Source: Eremophila alpestris peregrina (Eukaryota > Chordata > Aves > Passeriformes > Alaudidae). From it: a stretch of DNA of 64,000 nucleotides. This document shows, in pieces, positions 25,101-36,300 of the stretch. Positions within the stretch are counted from its first letter, which is position 1. Every line of letters starts with the position of its first letter. Both the position numbers and the translations under genes were made by a program. The notes below the pieces were generated by a model. It worked only from the letters and a program-made list of their open reading frames with translations, was not told the origin of the DNA and did no database searches. Location of the stretch: contig WMCF01000032.1 of assembly GCA_009792885.1 (NCBI GenBank), positions 3,824,589-3,888,588 of the forward strand, in the 5' to 3' direction.

Positions 25101-25638
25101 TCCGCTTTGCCCGGGTCTTCGGAGGCGCTGCTGCCTCCTCCTCGACCGGGCTGGCTTCCACAGATTCTTTGGACTGGCCCTTGGCCTCTGCGCCCTTGGC
25201 TCCTTTCTTTTTCTTGTCGGTTGCCAACCCTATCCCCAGCTTGGAGGTGCCCTTCGCGTTCTTCTTGGCTGTTGCAGCATTGCTCTCACCCTCCTCTTCC
25301 TCCGTCTCCTGCCCCTTCTTCCCACGGCCCAGCTTCTTTCCCACTCCTGCCTTGGGCAACCCCTTCTTCTCCTTCCCTTTCCCCTTCTTGGGCTCCTCTG
25401 CAGCCACGTCCTCCTCATCTTTCTCCTTTTCCTCCTTTTCTTCCTCTTTCTCCTCCTTCTCCTCCTTCTCCTCCTTTTCCTCCTCCACCACCTCCGTCTC
25501 CTCGCTCTCCTCTGCCTTCAGGAGCTCCGTATCCGAGGCATCCTCTGACTCGTTGGGATCTTCCTTCTTGCCCTTCTTGCCATCCTTCCCTTTTCCTTTG
25601 CCCGCCTTCCCTTTGGGCTCTCCCTTCTTTCCGGCCAT
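3152..25638 (-). CDS. MYO15A: MYO15A unconventional myosin XVa, complete, 63 coding exons
   Basis: MYO15A is the motor that carries whirlin and EPS8 to the tips of inner-ear stereocilia. All 63 coding exons were placed by homology and GT-AG sites; their lengths sum to 10,410 nt, an exact multiple of three, giving 3,469 residues (human about 3,530). Order: disordered N-terminal extension (residues 1-1216, one exon), motor (about 1240-1896), three IQ motifs (about 1900-1985), MyTH4 (about 2030-2240), proline-rich linker, FERM-like module, SH3 (about 2800-2885), second MyTH4 (about 2930-3110), FERM, and the C-terminal PDZ ligand ITLL. Stop codon is at 3152-3154. Introns are very short, most under 400 bp. 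Exon coordinates are in the segment entries below. No canonical AATAAA is seen in the 900 bases after the stop, so the 3' end is undefined. Confidence 0.97.
3545..3661 (+). mobile_element. CR1 LINE 3' fragment
   Basis: Contains the bird CR1 3' signature CTAGTGGAAGGTGTCCCTGC, then CAACCCAAGCCATTGCATGA. It is inserted in the intron between MYO15A exons 61 and 62. Confidence 0.85.
7270..8176 (-). CDS. MYO15A: MYO15A SH3 domain and alanine-rich linker, exons 46-48
   Basis: Exons 8065-8176, 7833-7907 and 7270-7475. The SH3 fold reads RYVVAVRNYSPEDGGRLSFH, KGDIIHLQ, DHYYGCVVRKKVMYLEEL, then FGWKFGAIHGRSGLFPAEYV. After it comes an alanine/valine-rich stretch that is also alanine-rich in human MYO15A. 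All three junctions split codons as expected (phases 1, 1 and 0). Confidence 0.94.
8412..9824 (-). CDS. MYO15A: MYO15A FERM-like module before SH3, exons 40-45
   Basis: Exons 9703-9824, 9551-9610, 9281-9356, 8829-8944, 8634-8752 and 8412-8553. Encoded segments include VPWKIFIRKE, VFYPKDSINNPLLLDLIFRQ, CEVYFSRLFPATGSVGTGVQ, HTGIKLLRVVKG and PSRNMLEFNLRSEKLILFS, matching the human FERM-like region. In the first exon the donor is GTACAG directly after RKE; reading on past it would insert unrelated sequence. Confidence 0.94.
10007..11535 (-). CDS. MYO15A: MYO15A proline-rich inter-domain linker, exons 32-39
   Basis: Exons 11441-11535, 11265-11353, 11065-11191, 10881-10942, 10693-10756, 10470-10608, 10187-10277 and 10007-10103. 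This is the least conserved internal part. It is anchored by GLDRYLDSLFDPVLSYG, ELEKPSILSQRLKGGG, RLNSEHFPRPTHDIRNIIRQ and FGKKLDPHEEAMQILKEQL, each with a human counterpart. The exons 10881-10942 and 10693-10756 have no strong homology and were placed by splice sites and phase; they keep the total in frame. Their confidence is lower than the rest. Confidence 0.85.
11691..14316 (-). CDS. MYO15A: MYO15A first MyTH4 module and following segment, exons 26-31
   Basis: Exons 14186-14316, 13213-13308, 12888-13123, 12190 (or 12223)-12401, 12038-12110 and 11691-11882. Recognisable segments are LPLDINDYPMAKYV, EPAFGMLTAPL, ILRFMGDPGL, FGNYIVQKGL and RGWLLLATCLSAF of the MyTH4 fold, then DQFSCPIHSWSTGED and WAELAGHDYVLDLVSDLELL. 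The fourth exon has two possible donors 33 nt apart in the same phase (see findings). An intron of about 880 bp between the first two exons holds a CR1 fragment, and the intron 12402-12887 holds a degenerate minisatellite. Confidence 0.93.
12440..12775. repeat. Degenerate intronic minisatellite
   Basis: Copies of GTGCCAGGCTGGCCC with variants recur at about 12520, 12600, 12645 and 12705, separated by diverged TGGAGGGA and CAGCATC motifs. The array fills most of one MYO15A intron. Confidence 0.65.
13487..13690 (+). mobile_element. CR1 LINE 3' fragment
   Basis: Reads GAGGCCCTGGCACACATTGC, GAAGGTGTCCCTGCCCATGG and AACCCAAACCATTCTGTGAT in order, the end of a bird CR1. It lies in a MYO15A intron. 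Confidence 0.9.
14400..15300 (-). CDS. MYO15A: MYO15A neck: IQ motifs and short helical linker, exons 22-25
   Basis: Exons 15125-15300, 14972-15056, 14639-14692 and 14400-14481. They encode LALTLQ-type and LLQSRARGYLARQRYRR light-chain-binding helices (two clear IQ motifs and a third, degenerate one ending at VNRRRYLK), followed by a charged helix RKEDARRRAEEEKERMKQ that leads into LTRREVVDVTHLEIPAEL. The helix is more basic and acidic than in human, where the equivalent segment is WRCQVEGALLWEQEELS. Confidence 0.93.
15389..21235 (-). CDS. MYO15A: MYO15A motor domain exons 2-21
   Basis: Exons on the minus strand: 21153-21235, 20879-20942, 20664-20773, 20380-20454, 20118-20208, 19537-19640, 18974-19037, 18776-18889, 18459-18620, 18249-18362, 18095-18153, 17744-17867, 17567-17662, 17352-17483, 16954-17079, 16705-16782, 16175-16329, 16008-16053, 15750-15874, 15389-15506. 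Landmarks are the P-loop GESGSGKT (exon 6), switch I NDNSSRFGK (exon 7), switch II DIYGFE (end of exon 13), KHYAGKVTYQ (exon 16) and RCNPFFVRCIKPNNKK (exon 19). All are intact, so the ATPase should be active. Relative to human, the junction after QKRSTAPQ lacks two residues before ILEATPLLE. The exon 8 join depends on a GA/C split codon (FLEDGLICGAITSQ). Confidence 0.95.
17128..17204 (+). mobile_element. CR1 LINE 3' terminal fragment
   Basis: Short piece with AAGGTCCTTTCCAGCCCAAA and CATTCTGTGATTCCATGA. It lies in the MYO15A intron between exons 15 and 16. Confidence 0.75.
21991..25638 (-). CDS. MYO15A: MYO15A first coding exon: giant N-terminal extension
   Basis: A single 3,648-nt exon encodes residues 1-1216, corresponding to human exon 2, which is included only in the long isoform. 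It is Lys-rich, then Tyr/Gly/Asp-rich, then Pro/Arg/Ser-rich, and has no known fold. Islands match human closely: RSLRSTSKLFMGF, KKGQFKNTSRFFWGLH, LKSTSNLM, RKFRLFPRPQVKLFGRDRL and the end PWRSK before donor GTAACG. The start MAGKKGEPKGK is the first in-frame Met; a CCACTGCCAG acceptor-like site lies one base before it, fitting a non-coding exon further upstream. An out-of-frame ATG lies at 25660, which would be a uORF if transcribed. Bird-specific features are an acidic tract (about 25395-25545) and tandem GAYG repeats (about 24215-24475). Confidence 0.95.
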
Positions 25639-28600
25639 CCTGGCAGTGGCGGGCGCTCATGCTCCGGCCCCAGCGGGGCCCTGGCAGATGATGCCCTGTG
25701 CGGGCAGGCGCCTGCTCCCGGCTCGGGACCCCGCCGCCAGCCCCGGCTGGCTATTTACCTGCGCCCGGGTTTGGCGAGGCACATGCCCGTGCGTGGCTCC
25801 CTCGGGCGCCGGTGGCCGCCCGCTTGGCATGGCGCTGGGGCGGCGGGAGCCGGCCCCGGGGCAGCCCGGCGGAGCTGCTCCTGCCTCCCGCGCACCCCGC
25901 GAGTCGGCAGCGCGGTGCCGGCGGCTGCGATCCGCCTGTAACCCAACCGCCAGGCTCGCGGCGGCATGAATAATGTAAGGGATGCACCACGCCAGCCCCG
26001 AGACTTTTCCGAAGGAGCAGGGAAGGGCCCCTGCTGCTGGGAGCATCCCTCCAGGGGGACGCTGCAGTGGCAGCACTGTTACCCCAAAACGGGACCCTGC
26101 CACCTCCCCACGCCTCCGGGCTTCCTCTGCCCCAGCCTGAGGAATCAGCCTCTTCCTCCAGTCAGCACGGAGACGAATGGAGCCCAGGGATGCGTGAAGA
26201 CAAACGGCGGCACCAAGAGAGAGGTGACAATTCTGCAGAGCCCAAGGCAGCAGTAGGAACACATCCAACGGGAGCAATGCAAGGGAGGGACCCAACACCA
26301 GACCAAATTCCACAGCCCTGCTGGGAAGCACTGAGGAGCCCAGAGCCTGCAGGGGCACTCCTCACGCCATGCCAGGTGGCAGGTCTGCACAGGGTGCCAC
26401 ACGTGCCCACACGGGTTGCATGTGCCACACGTGTGACCCGCGGCAGTGCCAGCAGCGTGTTTGCGCACACACGTGCCCAAGCGCGGGGTGACCACATCAA
26501 ATGTTAATGCCAGGCCTGGATTCTTGCTGCTGCAGCTCATCAAAGTTTCAGCAGCAGCAGTGGGAACTCGCTGTCCCACATGGATCACCTGCAGGCAGCA
26601 GTGGGGCTGGTGTGGGCAAGGGCAGCATCCACTGCACCATTACAGGGGATGAGTTTGGGAAGACAGAAGCATCCAGCTGTGCAGCAGCTGGCAGAACCAA
26701 AGAACCAGCAGCAGCTACTGGACTGAACCAACTGGTCTCCCCCAGGATCAGGAGAGCCCAAGGCTGGCACCTCCCAGCACTGTGTTGTCCCCAACCTTGT
26801 CCCTCCCTGCCTCATCTGCAGTGGAGGGGCATCCACCCCATGATCCCATGGCTTTATCTACTCCCTGCATTCATTTCTCGGATAGACACATCTTGGTCTG
26901 CACAGATGGAGGCAGCTCTGGAGTGCAGGGTGGGCAGAGGGACAGAGTGGGATGAGAGGCACCTGGCAGGCGTCAGGAGAGGGTCTATGACAGAAACACA
27001 GGATCAGGAGCCCTCCCCAGCACTGTCACAGTCCATGCACAAGTCTGCCATGGCCACTGAGCCATATGGGCCTGACAGAGCCTGCTCTGCCAGGGGCACA
27101 GGCGCCTGCCACACACCACCACCCCACCCTCCTCCTGGCATTGGCACACAGAGCCTGGGCACCACGATGTGGCAGGGAACCACCTCGGACACGGACACAT
27201 CCCTTCTCTCACTGCTGACAGAGAACAAAGGGGTACTAGCCTGGTGAAAAGCTGGTGTAGGTCACCCCCTGCATCCCACCACTCGTGCACTCCTTGCCAC
27301 CACCCCAGTGCCCTCCACGGTCCCTACCTCTGTCCCCCCCAGGCAGGGCAGTGGCCCCGGCAGTGCTCTCGGTGCCCTGGGCGCTGGCACAGCTCCCGTG
27401 CTGTTGCCATGGCTGTGCCCGTGGTGCCTCCCTGCCCATGACAAGGAGGAATAAAGGGCGAGAGAGAAGGGGCTTCACCCCACACAAATGCTGCCCTCCA
27501 TAGCCCCAGCCTCCATACTAGACCCCAAAACCACCTTCCCGTGTTCTACATCCTGGGCACGGGGTTCACCTGTCTTTGGAACGGCAGAGCAGGCCAAGAG
27601 GCTTTTGTGCCCAGGTGCAGGGGGATGGAAGCAAATGCAGGGGGTCGGAGGGGCACCCACACTTAGTGGCTGTTTCCAGGGTGTCTGGGCACGGCTGCAT
27701 CCAGCAGCAGCTCACAGGAGGGACCCTGTGCAAAACCCGGCAGTAAGGAGTCTCTGCAGTGGCAATGGGCACCAAGGATCTGGTAGAAGGCACCCAGAGC
27801 ATCCTTTGGTCAGGTCAGTCCTGAGTGTATCCAGCCACGTGGGTGAGGCAGGGAAAGCCACCTCACCCCAGGGACACGGCCCGGGGCAGCCCCGGTCCCA
27901 CTGCCGCAGCCTGCGGCTGTGCCACGGCTGGATGCAGGGAGGGGATGGAGGCTTTGGCCTCGGGGGTTCACCCGCCCCAGCCCGGCGGGACGCGCGGCTG
28001 CCCAGGACTGTACCTTTGGAGTGCCGGCATCGGCGGGCAGAGCTCCAGAGGCAGCAGCTCCACGTCTCCAGGCAGGTCTGCGGTCACCAGCCGGCCCCGG
28101 GTCCGCTTACAGCCTGTTTCCAGTTACAGCGGGAGCAGGGCTCCGTGCCACCACACCACACCACGCCGGCCCCGGCGCTGCCGTGCCTCCCGGGAGCTCC
28201 GTGCTCCGGCACCACCACGGAGCCAGCCCAGGCACCTCCTGAGGCTGTGGCAGCACCTCTCAACAAATTCCCTTCCCTGTCTTCAGTTCTGCATCATTGC
28301 ACATCCACTTTCAAACACCTGTGAGCAGGTGAGGAAGCCTAGCCACAGCTTTTGTCACTCCAGTCACAGCTCCAGGGATTCTGGGAGCATAGGGATGAGT
28401 CGGGTCCTTCCAGCAGTGTGACAATGGCACAGCCCTCCAAGCCCCTGAGGCACAGTGGGGTGTTTCCTTGCTCCCCCAAGCACCCACTACCCCCCTGACC
28501 TGGCTAATTTCCACCCCCTCCAGTTTCTGCCTCCAAAATGAGGATGGGGACCCAGCACATGAGCAATACATGGCAATCCCTGCCTGCCAGCTGCTGCCTG

Positions 28601-29869
28601 CTCCCCACGAGGGAGGTATTATGAAGGAGATAGGCCAGAGCAGATGCTGGAAGCACAGACCAGCTGGGCACGATGCTGGCGTGCACCCAGGAATATGCTG
28701 GCTGGCAGCCCTGGAGCCAGGTCACAGCCCTGTGCCATCACCTCAGTCCCAAAGCCAACCCTGGAGCTTTCCTGGGGCGAAACAACCCCGAGCTAAAAGG
28801 AATGTGGGGAAGGGGTAGTAGGAAACGTGGGGTGGGAAGCAGTGTTCAGGGGAGGCTGCTCTGCTCTGGAGGGCAGTGTGAATGTGGGGCTGTGGAGAAG
28901 GTGGGAAGGCAGAAGGTGAGATAAGGGAGGATAAAGACAACAAGCAGTCAGACAGGGACGGGCAGAAGTGAGGGGACACCACACACCTTGACCAGGAGAA
29001 TCTGAACAGCAATGTTTGCTTGAAAACCACCCTCTCACACAAAGGTCCCTTCCCGGCAAAGCCACTGCAGCACCTGCAAGCCTGAGGGAGGTGCCACCAC
29101 CCAGCTGGGGCACCCACAGCCACTCACCTGGGGTAGGCCGTTGCCCTGCATGGTGTGGGGCTGGCTCGGAGCTCTGGCAGCGTCGTGCTCCAGCACTGCT
29201 CCCTGCGGGGACCATCCCTCCCCTGGCAGCTGCGGGACCCGATGCATATTTGATGACTGCTATTATTCTCATCTCCACTCGTGAGCAGAGGGACGGGAGC
29301 TGATCTTCCCTCATAGAGCTGGGGAGCAGCAGGGAGGGAGTGGCTGGAGGGGTGAGGGCCCCCTGCTCCCGTGGTCCCTGTCCCTTGCACCCCTGGTGAC
29401 ACAGCTGGACTGTCCTGCATCCCTGCCAGGAGGTAGATGAGCCACTGTGTAGCCCAGATGTAAACAGCTGGAAAATGGCCCTGACCCATTCTGGCCCCCA
29501 AACCAATGGAAGTTTAGAAGAAATCACAGAATACAGGAGTGATGAACAAATGCACCTCACACCCCTCTCCAAAGGTGGGCTGGGACTAACCAGCTGCAGA
29601 GGTTGTGGCAGGGATCTAGACACCCATTATCCCAAAAATACCAGAGCATCCTCTCCTTCCTGGACGAGCAGGACATTCCACCTGCCTTCACAATACTCCA
29701 TTCTCCCCATTCCAGCACTGGGCTCCTGCATCCCACCAAACTGGGGACCATTTTCCTGCAGTGATGGAGCCTGTGGCTCTGCCAAATGCAGAGGCAGAGA
29801 GAGCATCCTGCTGCAGCACCCGAGCCGGGAAAAACCTCCGCTTCCTTCTCCTGCAGGCAGGCACGTCCC
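25639..29869. other. Non-coding upstream region of MYO15A
   Basis: No gene is recognised here. The first 350 bases are GC-rich and probably hold MYO15A 5' UTR or promoter sequence; the non-coding exon 1 could not be located. A second GC-rich patch lies at about 27830-28250. Open reading frames in this stretch show no recognisable motif and read as chance. Confidence 0.6.
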
Positions 29870-30335
29870 AGCCGTAATGCGGTGGGTATTTATTATGCTG
29901 ATTCCTCAGAACGCGAGGGCTTAACTGCAAATTACAATCAATAGCCCCAATCCCCTCGGGGCAGGTTCATCATTTAGCAGGCGCAACCAGAGGAATTCAA
30001 AACTATTTGCCAGCCATAAATCCTCCTCTCCGCAGCCTCCCCAGCCGGCTCCGCGCCGCTCCCGATGGCTGGCTGGGGTGACCCTTGTCAGCATTTGAGA
30101 CAATTAAGCTGTCACTGCGGATCGTGACTCTTATATACGGCCCTGAGCAGCACTTTGAGATGTCACCGTGATGGGGTGAGGGGAGCTGGGTGAGGGGAGA
30201 TGGCTGAAGCGAGCCCGCTGCAGCAACCATCTCTCATTGAATTAGATGAATGTATTTGGAGGCAGAGTCACTCTTTATTACCTTGCAAACGATTCCTGAC
30301 TAAATTAAATTATAAGAGGAGTGTTCAGCCAATCA
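29870..30335. promoter_or_regulatory. Candidate conserved non-coding element upstream of MYO15A
   Basis: A block of about 460 bases differs in composition from its flanks: it is AT-rich, lacks repeats and is dense in ATTA/TAAT cores (for example CAATTAAGC, GAATTAGATGAATG, TAAATTAAATTATAAG). This is the usual look of a vertebrate homeodomain-bound enhancer, but conservation could not be tested. Confidence 0.4.
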
Positions 30336-30792
30336 AACCTGCTTGATTGCCTGGAACAGGCATTTTAAACAGAGCACGCCTCGAGCCGTCGCTGGTTGCA
30401 GCGCTGGATGGAGGGAGGCTGAGGGGCTGTGGGGAAGCTGCTCCACCCTGCTCCACACTTGGAGTGCTGCACGGCTGTGCTCCGGCCGGGGAACGGCCCC
30501 AGGGATGAGGCAGGATGAAAACAGCCCCCTGAAACAGCATGAACGAGGCAGCTGAAGAGCAAAGGAATGGCAGGAGCAGAGCATCAGCAAGGCTGCTGAG
30601 GGCAGCTCTCTCTGAGCGTCATCCAGCCAAGGTTTTCCTCCTACAGCAGAAAAATGCAGGGTGCTGCTCGTCTGGGGGCAAATCCACAGCTCCTGCCTGC
30701 ACCCACCCTCCTGGAGAGCCCTTCTCCCAACACACAAGGAGATCCTGATGACATTTCCCTTCAGCAGCTCCTCAGTGAGGGGCTCTGGTCAA

Positions 30793-31112
30793 TGCATAAA
30801 ATCCTAGACTGGTTTGGGTTAGAAGGGAGCTCAAAGCCCACCTCATTCCACTCCCTGCCACAGGCAGGGACACCTTCCACTATCCCAGGCTGCTCCAAGC
30901 CTTGGCCTGGGACACTTTCAGGGATGAGGCAGCCACAGCTTCCCTGAGCAGCCTGTGCCAGGGCCTCACCACCCTCACTGGAAAGAATTTCCTTGTAACA
31001 CCTCATCTCCCCTTTCAGTTTAAAACCATTCCTACTTTTCTGGTCAGTAAAAAGTCCCTCTCCACCTTTTTTTATAAGCCCCTTTAAATACTGAAGTGCT
31101 GCAAATTCCATA
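30793..31112 (-). mobile_element. CR1 LINE 3' fragment
   Basis: Read on the plus strand it starts near the CR1 3' end (GACTGGTTTGGGTTAGAAGG), then CAGGCAGGGACACCTTCCAC and GTGCCAGGGCCTCACCACCC, so the element runs on the minus strand. It lies between MYO15A and DRG2. Confidence 0.9.
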
Positions 31113-32144
31113 AACCCCAGGAGGCTCCAGTACAACCCTAATGCTGCAGCAGATTTCCCCCTTGCCCTTTGGATCTTGTCTTTTCAGGACTTGGAGATCT
31201 CTTGGAGGCAAACTCACCCCAGCATGAACTGCAACGTTTGCTGCTTTTAACATAAGTGCAGAACAATTAGGAAAGCTCCTGGAAGAGGCAATTAAATGGT
31301 GCATTTTCAAATGCAGCTATAAACTTGCTGCCAAAAAAACTACTCTCTCTGAAAAAAGAAGTTGGCTTCTTCTAGCTTAACTATTTTTACTCCATCCCCA
31401 TTCCAATTTTAATCATGTATCTGTTCATTTTCAACAGGATAAAATGCCCATTTTCCTAAATGAAGCTAATTAGGCAGAGGGAGTTTTAACAATGATATGC
31501 CAAAATCAATTTGAAACCCACACTGAGGTAGCACCAGCTATTCAAGGACAGGTTTTAGCAGGTAACACTGTGCATTTCAGCCTCACACCAAGCACCCTCC
31601 TGGCTCCCAGCACTACCTGGGCTGAGGATGAAGCCCTGTCAGCAGTTCTGGATGCCCGGCTCCATGCCAAGGCTTGGCAGGCTGCAGGATTTGGATGGAA
31701 AAGTCTCAAACTCAGGGACAAAACAAAACCAAAATTAGTCTTTGTGAGGGCAACTCTGCCTGTGTGACCTTCACAGGAAATGGGAAGGGTGAGTTAATGT
31801 GCTGGAACAGCATCCCACCCAGCTCACACCAGGAAGGGCCAGCATTCCAATGCCAGGCAGGGATAATGTGGATAATTTGGAGCTTGCTCTCCACTCACTG
31901 CCTCTGTGGTCAGGATTTCCTCTGCACTCCAGCTGTGAACAAAGCCAGAAATAGGGAAAGGAACTTACAGAGTTCAAAGTCACCTTCTTAGCTTGGGCAC
32001 TGCGTCTAGTACCTATTTATCTCCCATCACCAGCCACTTCACCTTCTATTGCCCCCTACATCTGCTGTGACAGCATCCAGGATTCCTCAGGTGGCCAAAG
32101 GTAAAAAAGAGTGTTAAGAAACACACCAAGCCATCTACCCACCA
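31113..32144. other. Intergenic DNA downstream of DRG2
   Basis: This stretch lies beyond the inferred DRG2 polyadenylation site. I see no gene, RNA or clear repeat in it. Confidence 0.6.
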
Positions 32145-32164
32145 TTCACATGAAATAACAACTT

Positions 32165-32170
32165 TTTATT
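32165..32170 (-). terminator. DRG2: DRG2 polyadenylation signal AATAAA
   Basis: AATAAA on the minus strand, followed within about 40 bases by a GT-rich stretch (TGGTGTGTTTC). It would give a 3' UTR of about 1.2 kb. Another AATAAA at 33297-33302, only 75 bases after the stop, could make a short form. Confidence 0.65.
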
Positions 32171-33374
32171 TTCTCAAATAAAATAATCCTTCCATTTCTG
32201 CTCAATCAGGTTGTGAAGGGTGGGAAGGAGCAGGGAGGAGGGGAAGAACCCTGCTCAGACAGGTGTCACACCTGTCCTCACAGTTCTGCATCCACGTCAG
32301 ACCGAACCCTTTTCCAATGAAAGAAAATAAAAGCTATTGGCAGCTCTCGATCCCAGAAGGCAAGAGCTGTCCTCTATCAGGCACTCTGAATTGTTTAGCA
32401 ACAGTATTCAATGGAAAAGCATGATTACAAAAATCCCAGATTTCTGATGAACAACATCCAGACAAGCAATGTTTAACAGGGCTGGGGTAATGGCATGGGG
32501 TGGTACCTTGAGCTCCAAAGAGCTGTGACTGGAATTTAGGGGCACGGCTGATGAGACCTCCACCTTGGGGACAAAAGGGCAGGACAACTCCTGTCCAACA
32601 AAGGAGGAAGCTCCCAAGGCAGCTCCTCAACGAGTGAGATGCCAGAAGCGAATCCTCACCCCAAGACTACAGCTCTTGGATCATACCCCACTGCAGAATG
32701 GCCAGGCTAATTAACCATTACTAGTTTAATTTCTCATTTCTCAGTACCAGTTGGACCAGGATGTCCTACAAACCCCACTGCAAGGCTTATGGAGAGGCAC
32801 AGAGTGCCAGGTTTTAATGTTAATTGAGGTGGGACCATTACAAATTGGGGTTGTCTCAGCTGCAGAGATGTGCCCAGTGAGCAGGGGAGGGAGAACTCTG
32901 ATTCTGTTTCAGATCAATGCTTAAATTAAGTGAATGGATAAGCAGCAAAGCATCAGCAATGTTCTCTCAGCCCAAAGCACAGGGCCAGATTTTTTCACAC
33001 AAACCCAAACACTTCCCACTGGGAATGCACATGGATTCATGTGCAAACCCTACATTGGGCAGGACACTGCTGGCTGTGGAACTGTGTCCTAGAAGAACTG
33101 GCTCCTTTTAAATTTTTAAGAAACATCACTTGGCCTGAAATGCTGCAAGATGGAAATCCATCTTCCCCATCCCCACCTGCAAGCACAGTAGCCTCATTTT
33201 CTGCCTTTCTCCAACAGACGGAGCTTCACAGAAGCTTTCTTGGCTCTGGAACACATCTCCCTTTTGATTTTTTTCCTTTTTTTTTTTCTTTTTCTTTTAT
33301 TTGGTGTGTTTTGTTTTGTTTTTATGTGGTCAGTTCCAATTGCAGTGATTAAAGACAAGGCCAGGCACCAGCAG

Positions 33375-36300
33375 TTACTTCTTTACAATCTGAATGACAT
33401 CTTCATGCTCCATCATATGGGTTAAGCCCACTCTTTGGGGGCTGTACTTTGTGCTGGTCCCCTTTGAAGCAAAAGATGGGGAGAAGGGTTAGAAGAGCAG
33501 TCAGAGACACCTGAAGACAGGATTTCCAGCTGCTAACACTTACCCACACCAAGGCATATTTGAACTGGCTGGCTAATGATCTGTGAATCCGATGGCACTG
33601 AAAGACAGACAGGCAGAAGTTGAAATATTTACGTGACACTTTGCAAACAACTTTTTCAATGCCCAGGAACTAAAAGAAACTCAAGTCTATGCCAGGATTT
33701 ACAATAAAGACTTTAGGAGCCAGTTAACAGCACCTGAATCCATACAGAACAGACACAGGAATCACAAAGCCCCATTCCATTGCTTCCATGTGCTTTTTTC
33801 ACTGGCTGCATTAAATAATTACTGTTTAAACCTTTTATAGCAGCTGTGAAAGAAACCTGAGGCAGATAAAATCGGTAAAGGCAACAAAAGGAGAAGCCCA
33901 ACCAAACACTGACATGTCCTGGGCTTTATGAAGCACAAATCACAGCAGGTCCAGGAGGAACTGCCTTCTGCACACAGGGAAATGTAAAAGATGCAGAAAA
34001 ATTACCACATGTTCCACAGAGGCCCCTTTCCGTAGAATAATGGCATCTGTAAAATCTGGTCTCTCTGTGGAGAAGCAGAAGGGGGGAAAAAGCATTGGAT
34101 TTCTATCAAGTGTGCTCTAAAATGCTGACACCACCTCACATCACCTTGTGCTTACTACTCCCAAATTCCTCCTTCCTGCTCCCAGACAGAACAGGGATCC
34201 AGTACCTAAAAGCATCAAATCAGCTCTCCACTACCCACAAGTGCAATTACCCACTCCACACTGTCAGCAGCTTCCCCACAGCCCACCTGATCTAACTCCA
34301 TCCCAAACCCCTGACTTAAGAGTAGCCAAACCACCCAAGCCAAAACACACCTGCTCAAGGAAAAACCAAAATCCCCAAGATTTCAGAGCTTAACAAGCTC
34401 TGAAAAGCTCTGAAATCCTTGATCTCCTCCAATCTACCCAAGTTCAGTTGTTCACAACCAGAGTAAGTAATAGATGTGCCTTTATCATTGGGATAAAGCT
34501 GCAAGTGGGTTATAAAGCAAAAGGAGGATCAAAGGCACCTCCAAAGACATGGGAATCACCAAATTTCTTGCAGCAGGAACAGGAAATTTCCTCTGGGTTG
34601 TGATGGGCTGAACAGTTCATCACAGTGTGCACAGCAAGGAAAAAAAGCTGTGAACTTGCACACTTCATTCCCTTAAATCATGCAAAGACTTATGAAAATT
34701 CAGCTCTTGTAAAATACAACAGGAAGGCCATGGTGGGATCCACATATGGCAGGATCAGACAGAGCAGGAAGCATTTCCCAAGAGCTGAAAGATGATTAGG
34801 GAGGGTGTAATTCCAACATTTCCAAGGCACCAGCCTGTCTGCCTTCCATGAGCAGCAGCAGCATTTGTGCCTTTCAAATCTCTGTCCAGCTCATGCTCAC
34901 TTACGTCCCCGTTTCTTGGTGTAGATGCAGGTGAGTGCCAGGTATTCCCAGAGCTTTTCCAGCAAGTAGTCCAGGTTCAGCTTCATGCCACAGCTGCAAA
35001 ACACCAAGATCATGTTTACTGCTGTTGTGATTTAGGGATCCAGAAGAACAAGGTGAAATGTCTTTAATAAAGCGCTGGAGAATGAGGGGAAAGTCTTTAA
35101 TGAGGCAAGGAAAGGAAAACCACAAGGTAGAATGACCTTAAACTGAAGGAGGGCAGGGTTAGATTAGATATTAGGAAGAAATTCCTTACTAAAGGGATGG
35201 AGATGCACTGGAACAGGTTGCATAGAGAATCTGGCTGCTCCACCCCTGGAATTGTTCAAGGCTAGGCTGGATGGGAGGAAACTGATCTAGTGGAAGGTGA
35301 ATATGAGCTGGAATATGAGCTTCAGGGTCCCTTCCAACCCAAACCATTCCATGATTCCAGAAGGATGAACAGCTTTGAAGCAGCAAAGCCCCAATAGATA
35401 TATCAGCACTTCTAAGGAAACAAGCCAGATTGTTTGACTCTGTCCTGCAGACAGCACAGAGAAGCCAAGCTGCCTGCCTCTCCAGGGGAAGGAAATCTGG
35501 GAAAAGCTGCACAGCAGCTCTGCTTCTCACCCCAGCAGCCCTGGGAGAAGCTGGAGGAAGGGGTGTGAAATGAACCCCACACCAGGCAGACCAGCAGAAA
35601 AGGCAAGGTGACAGCTCCTACCTGATGACAACACTGTGGGGCCTCCGAGCAAGACGATCCACCTCCTCCATGGATATCTGGTCAATCTTGTTATAAACCT
35701 AAACCAAAGGGAAAACAACACAGCCCTTAAAAAGGCAACTCAGAAACATGTACAAATAATAAGGTAGACCCAGCACCTGAAACAGAAACGTGGATCCTCT
35801 CAGAAGATAAGTCAAGACTCTCAGTAAAATAAACTATTGAAATTCAGAAGCCTGAATATAAATTTTGGCCTTTTAAAAATTCTCCCTTTGGGATGACTTG
35901 GAACACGTTCTCCAGTGTCTTTGATTTCATACAGACCCAGTGGCTACAAACAGAGCCCTAAAGGGACCTCTGGCACTCAAGGGACCAGACGTGACAAGTT
36001 AAGCACGGAGCTGGCAGCAGGGGAGTCAGAGACTCCACACATGGGAGCAAAGCCTCAGCACCAGCATTGGAATCTCTGCTGCTCCAGGGCAGCACCAGCC
36101 ACAAGAGGGCCCAGGGAACACACACAGCACAGCTGCACATCCAAAGCCTATAAAAAACTCCCTGTTGAGCTGTTTTCCACCTCCTAAACCCCAAATCATT
36201 ACTGTTTTAGGAGCCAGGAACAAGGGCACGGAATACCAGGACAAGGGGGAATGGCTTTAAATTGAGAGGGCAGGGTTAGATGTAATATTGGGAAAAAATT

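Noticed and set aside
24235..25969. Long plus-strand open frames (437 and 493 codons) opposite the giant MYO15A exon
   Set aside because: They are low-complexity Ser/Phe/Leu/Pro translations of the opposite strand of a biased coding exon, with no recognisable domain; the minus-strand frame has clear homology.
27488..28324. Plus-strand open frame of 278 codons in the MYO15A-DRG2 gap
   Set aside because: No domain, biased composition and no splice or promoter context; it looks like chance in GC-rich DNA.
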